A DNA stretch of 6,700 nt from Betaproteobacteria bacterium (GTDB taxonomy: Bacteria > Pseudomonadota > Gammaproteobacteria > Burkholderiales > Casimicrobiaceae), in NCBI GenBank assembly GCA_003153335.1, contig PLYG01000567.1, positions 256 through 6,955 on the forward strand, read 5' to 3'. Position numbers and translations under genes: made by a program. Position 1 is the stretch's first letter. The number at the start of each line of letters is the position of its first letter. Positions 4,930 through 6,700 of the stretch are shown here, in pieces. The notes under the pieces were generated by a model, which was not told the DNA's origin, searched no databases, and saw only the letters and a list, made by a program, of their open reading frames with translations.

Positions 4930-5937
4930 CTACCTTGGGTTAGCTTTGCGTTTCGCGACGCCCCGCGGACTGGCCTTCGCCACGCCACCTTCGGCAGTCG
5001 CGCTTCCTTCCGACCCCGCGACCGCCTCTGCGCGCAGCCACGCGATAAACTGCTGTACCTCAACGCGTCCCGCCGCCTGCGCTCCGCTCAGCGCGAAGTA
5101 TCCGCGGGGCGCGTCGTAGCGTTTCGGAAACGGCATGACCAGTTCCCCGCGCGCCACCGCATGATCGATCAGCGGGCTGCGGCCCAGCGCGACACCCTGC
5201 CCGCTCACGGCCGCCTGCAGGAGCAAATCGTACTGGCTGAAGCGCAGGTTGCCCGCCGGTGTCAGGTCGCGCACACTTGAGGAGGTGAGCCAGGTGTTCC
5301 AGTCGATCCAGGGCGTGCGGCCCAGCGGGTCCTCCAGATGCAGCAGTACATGGCCCGCGAGATCGGCGAGCCGGCGTAGCGGCCGGGCCCGGTCCCGCAA
5401 CAATGCCGGGCTCAGCACGGGCACCACGCGTTCGCCGAACAGGCGCGTCGCGTTGGCCGGCGCCCGGTCCTCGGGCGCATAGCGCACCGCAACGTCGATT
5501 TCGCCGCGCTCCAGATCCACGATCATGTTATCCGCCGAAACAAACACCTCGACGTCCGGATGGGCCTGCCGAAATTTCGGTAAACGGGGAATCAACCACA
5601 GGCTCGCAAAAGGAATCGTCGTCGACAGGCTCACGCGGCGCACCCCGTGCCGGGCGCGTATCGACGCGACCGACCGCGCGAGGTCGGCCAGCACGCTACG
5701 CACGACTGGTTGCAGCGCCGCGCCCGCTTCGGTCAACCTCAGTTCGCGATGGCCGCGCACAAACAGCGGATGCCCGATCTGCTCTTCCAGGGTCTTGATT
5801 TGCCGGCTGAGCGCGGACTGCGTGAGGAACATCTCCGCGGCGGCCTGCGTGAAGCTCAGGTGGTGGGCTGCCGCGTCAAAGCCTTTCAGAAAATCGAGCG
5901 ACGGGATTCCGCGTTTTTTTGCATGTATAAACCTCAT
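4930..5937 (-). CDS. LysR-family transcriptional regulator (GcvA-like)
   Basis: A 335-residue regulator. Residues 13-72 form the winged helix-turn-helix: PSLDFLKGFDAAAHHLSFTQAA, FLTQSALSRQIKTLEEQIG and PLFVRGHRELRLTEAG, all close to the GcvA-type pattern. The rest to about residue 310 is the periplasmic-binding-protein-like effector domain (SLSTTIPFASLWLIPRLPKF, then a GEIDVAVRY segment). It ends in a basic, low-complexity tail. The start is uncertain: the ATG at 5937 gives the usual LysR N-terminus, an ATG at 5952 adds five residues, and a TTG at 6024 has a GAGG before it but adds 29 atypical residues. The gene is divergent from the DUF2917 gene, the typical arrangement for control of the neighbour and of itself. 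It lies 99 bases upstream of the amidase operon on the same strand, so read-through into it is possible. The effector ligand is unknown. Confidence 0.93.
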   Translation of the reverse strand: MRFIHAKKRGIPSLDFLKGFDAAAHHLSFTQAAAEMFLTQSALSRQIKTLEEQIGHPLFVRGHRELRLTEAGAALQPVVRSVLADLARSVASIRARHGVRRVSLSTTIPFASLWLIPRLPKFRQAHPDVEVFVSADNMIVDLERGEIDVAVRYAPEDRAPANATRLFGERVVPVLSPALLRDRARPLRRLADLAGHVLLHLEDPLGRTPWIDWNTWLTSSSVRDLTPAGNLRFSQYDLLLQAAVSGQGVALGRSPLIDHAVARGELVMPFPKRYDAPRGYFALSGAQAAGRVEVQQFIAWLRAEAVAGSEGSATAEGGVAKASPRGVAKRKANPR

Positions 5938-5959
5938 GGCAGACGTGTGCATTTGTCGT

Positions 5960-5988
5960 TTGACCGGCCGCTGCGGTGACGGGATACT
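5960..5988 (+). promoter_or_regulatory. Candidate sigma-70 promoter for the DUF2917 gene
   Basis: TTGACC (5960-5965) and GATACT (5983-5988) match the -35 and -10 consensus at 5/6 and 4/6 positions with a 17-base spacer. Transcription would start near 5995 and give a leader of about 70 bases before the ATG at 6067. The leader would include the dyad at 6033-6051. Confidence 0.45.
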
Positions 5989-6032
5989 ACATCCACCGCA
6001 ACCAAGCAAGAATTTCCGGACCAATCAACCTC

Positions 6033-6051
6033 GCATGCATTATACGCATGC
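6033..6051. promoter_or_regulatory. Candidate LysR binding dyad (T-N11-A)
   Basis: GCATGC (6033-6038) and GCATGC (6046-6051) flank ATTATAC, giving a perfect dyad ATGC-N7-GCAT with T6036 and A6048 exactly eleven bases apart, the LysR-type box geometry. CGCATGC also repeats directly at 6032-6038 and 6045-6051. The dyad covers the minus-strand TATAAT and sits just before the DUF2917 ribosome binding site. LysR bound there would repress its own gene and could block or modulate the neighbour. Confidence 0.5.
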
Positions 6052-6066
6052 TGAAAGGAGCCACAA
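6039..6066 (-). promoter_or_regulatory. Candidate promoter for the LysR gene
   Basis: On the minus strand a perfect TATAAT (6044-6039) is preceded after 16 bases by TTGTGG (6066-6061), a weak -35 that keeps only the TTG. Transcription would start near 6032, leaving about 80-95 bases before the preferred LysR start. With this start site the TTG at 6024 would be almost leaderless, which argues against it. Confidence 0.4.
6054..6060 (+). promoter_or_regulatory. Ribosome binding site of the DUF2917 gene
   Basis: AAAGGAG ends six bases before the ATG at 6067, a strong and well-spaced Shine-Dalgarno sequence that fixes this start. Confidence 0.8.
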
Positions 6067-6399
6067 ATGAACCTCGTCGTCAATAATTCGGCCCTGCTCC
6101 TCGACCGCTGGCAAACCGTCGAACTGATCGACGCCGCCGGCGTGACCGCTGCGCTGGACAAAGGCTGCGTGTGGATCACGATGGACGGCGATCGCCGCGA
6201 CATCGTGCTCAGCGCCGGGCAGTCCTGGACGGTCGAGCGCAATGGGCGCACGCTGTTGCACGCCGGGGCGCCATCGACACTGCGCATCACCGACCCCGCC
6301 GTGGACCAAGCGCATCGCCCGGCATTACCGCGCGCGCTAGCCGCGGTCACCGAATGGGTGAAGCGCACTTTTCGGCGGATCAGCGCGCCGTACTACTGA
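6067..6399 (+). CDS. DUF2917 domain protein
   Basis: A 110-residue protein with no signal peptide or membrane helix. Residues 12-66 carry the small beta-rich DUF2917 pattern: a variable start, then GCVWITMDGDRRDIVLSAGQSW and a following strand (RNGRTLLHA). This resembles a cupin-like half barrel. The last 25 residues (LPRALAAVTEWVKRTFRR) are predicted as a basic amphipathic helix. The molecular function of the family is not known to me. A neighbouring LysR gene is a frequent partner in betaproteobacteria as I recall, which suggests that it is a target of that regulator. The stop codon lies five bases from the stop of the convergent ankyrin gene. Confidence 0.85.
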   Translation: MNLVVNNSALLLDRWQTVELIDAAGVTAALDKGCVWITMDGDRRDIVLSAGQSWTVERNGRTLLHAGAPSTLRITDPAVDQAHRPALPRALAAVTEWVKRTFRRISAPYY

Positions 6400-6404
6400 C
6401 CAAT

Positions 6405-6700
6405 CTACCTTGCGCCGGCATACTCGAGCACGCCGGCCATCGCTTCAAAGCCTCTTCGCCGCGCATGATCGAGCGGCGTGACCCTGTTCTTGTCGGCGAT
6501 ATTCACGTCGGCGCCCGCAGCGCTAAGCAGCAGCACAATCTGGCCGAAACGCAGACTGCCGTCGCCCGTCACAATCGCTTCGAGGAGCGCCGTCCTCCCG
6601 GCGCGATCGACGTGATCGAGCTTCACCGGCGTCTTCAGCAACGCCTTGACCGCGTCGACATGACCACGCTCCGCGACGCGAGTCAGCGCGGTGCTGTCGG
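6405..6700 (-). CDS. Ankyrin-repeat protein, C-terminal part (5' end outside the window)
   Basis: The frame stays open from its TAG at 6405-6407 to the window edge, so the gene enters from the right and only its last 98 or so residues are visible. They form roughly three ankyrin repeats. The first is STALTRVAERGHVDAVKALL; the second is RAGRTALLEAIVTGD, with a longer than usual insertion (GSLRFG) before QIVLLLSAAGADVN; the third is NRVTPLDHARRRGFEAMAGVL. A start inside this segment (TTG at 6641) would cut the first repeat and is not credible. Ankyrin repeats mediate protein-protein contacts; the partner and cell location cannot be told from this fragment. Confidence 0.8.
   Translation of the reverse strand, partial: DSTALTRVAERGHVDAVKALLKTPVKLDHVDRAGRTALLEAIVTGDGSLRFGQIVLLLSAAGADVNIADKNRVTPLDHARRRGFEAMAGVLEYAGAR

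Noticed and set aside
5938..6024. A TTG start at 6024 that would lengthen the LysR protein by 29 residues
   Set aside because: There is a GAGG before it, but the added residues do not fit a LysR N-terminus, and the best -10 (6039-6044) would leave almost no leader.

Overview
The window looks like chromosomal DNA from a GC-rich proteobacterium, most likely a betaproteobacterium of the Burkholderiales type. The basis is overall codon use, strong third-position GC, and a LysR gene divergent from a DUF2917 gene, a pairing I associate with that group. No rRNA, tRNA, CRISPR array, insertion sequence or phage gene is visible. The taxonomic placement is inference.

Layout. Bases 1-139 are non-coding, with two GC-rich hairpins and a short direct repeat. 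A DMT/EamA-family membrane transporter follows on + (140-1081). It converges on a three-gene minus-strand block that reads from 4830 down to 1132: a secreted acetamidase/formamidase-like protein (4830-3418), a periplasmic metal-binding protein of a ZnuA/TroA-type ABC transporter (3413-2496), and an ABC-3 (ZnuB-type) permease with a long C-terminal extension (2481-1132). The gaps of 4 and 14 bases point to one transcript. Upstream on the same strand, after a 99-base gap with inverted repeats, is a GcvA-like LysR regulator (4930-5937). It is divergent from a small DUF2917 gene (6067-6399). The window ends in the 3' part of an ankyrin-repeat gene on minus (6405-6700, open at the window edge).

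How the genes may work together. The metal-binding protein and permease would form an importer for a divalent cation, but no ATPase gene lies beside them, so it must be supplied from elsewhere or be absent. The metal-dependent-hydrolase-like secreted protein placed first in the same operon is an unusual partner. It also carries a duplicated C-terminal module. The LysR protein probably controls the divergent DUF2917 gene and itself through a dyad with T-N11-A geometry in the shared promoter region.

The points most worth a second look are the amidase/metal-ABC operon without an ATPase, the permease extension, the altered metal-ligand positions in the binding protein, the duplicated module in the amidase-like protein, a structured leader in front of the operon, and a terminator-like hairpin with a T-rich tract inside the permease gene.
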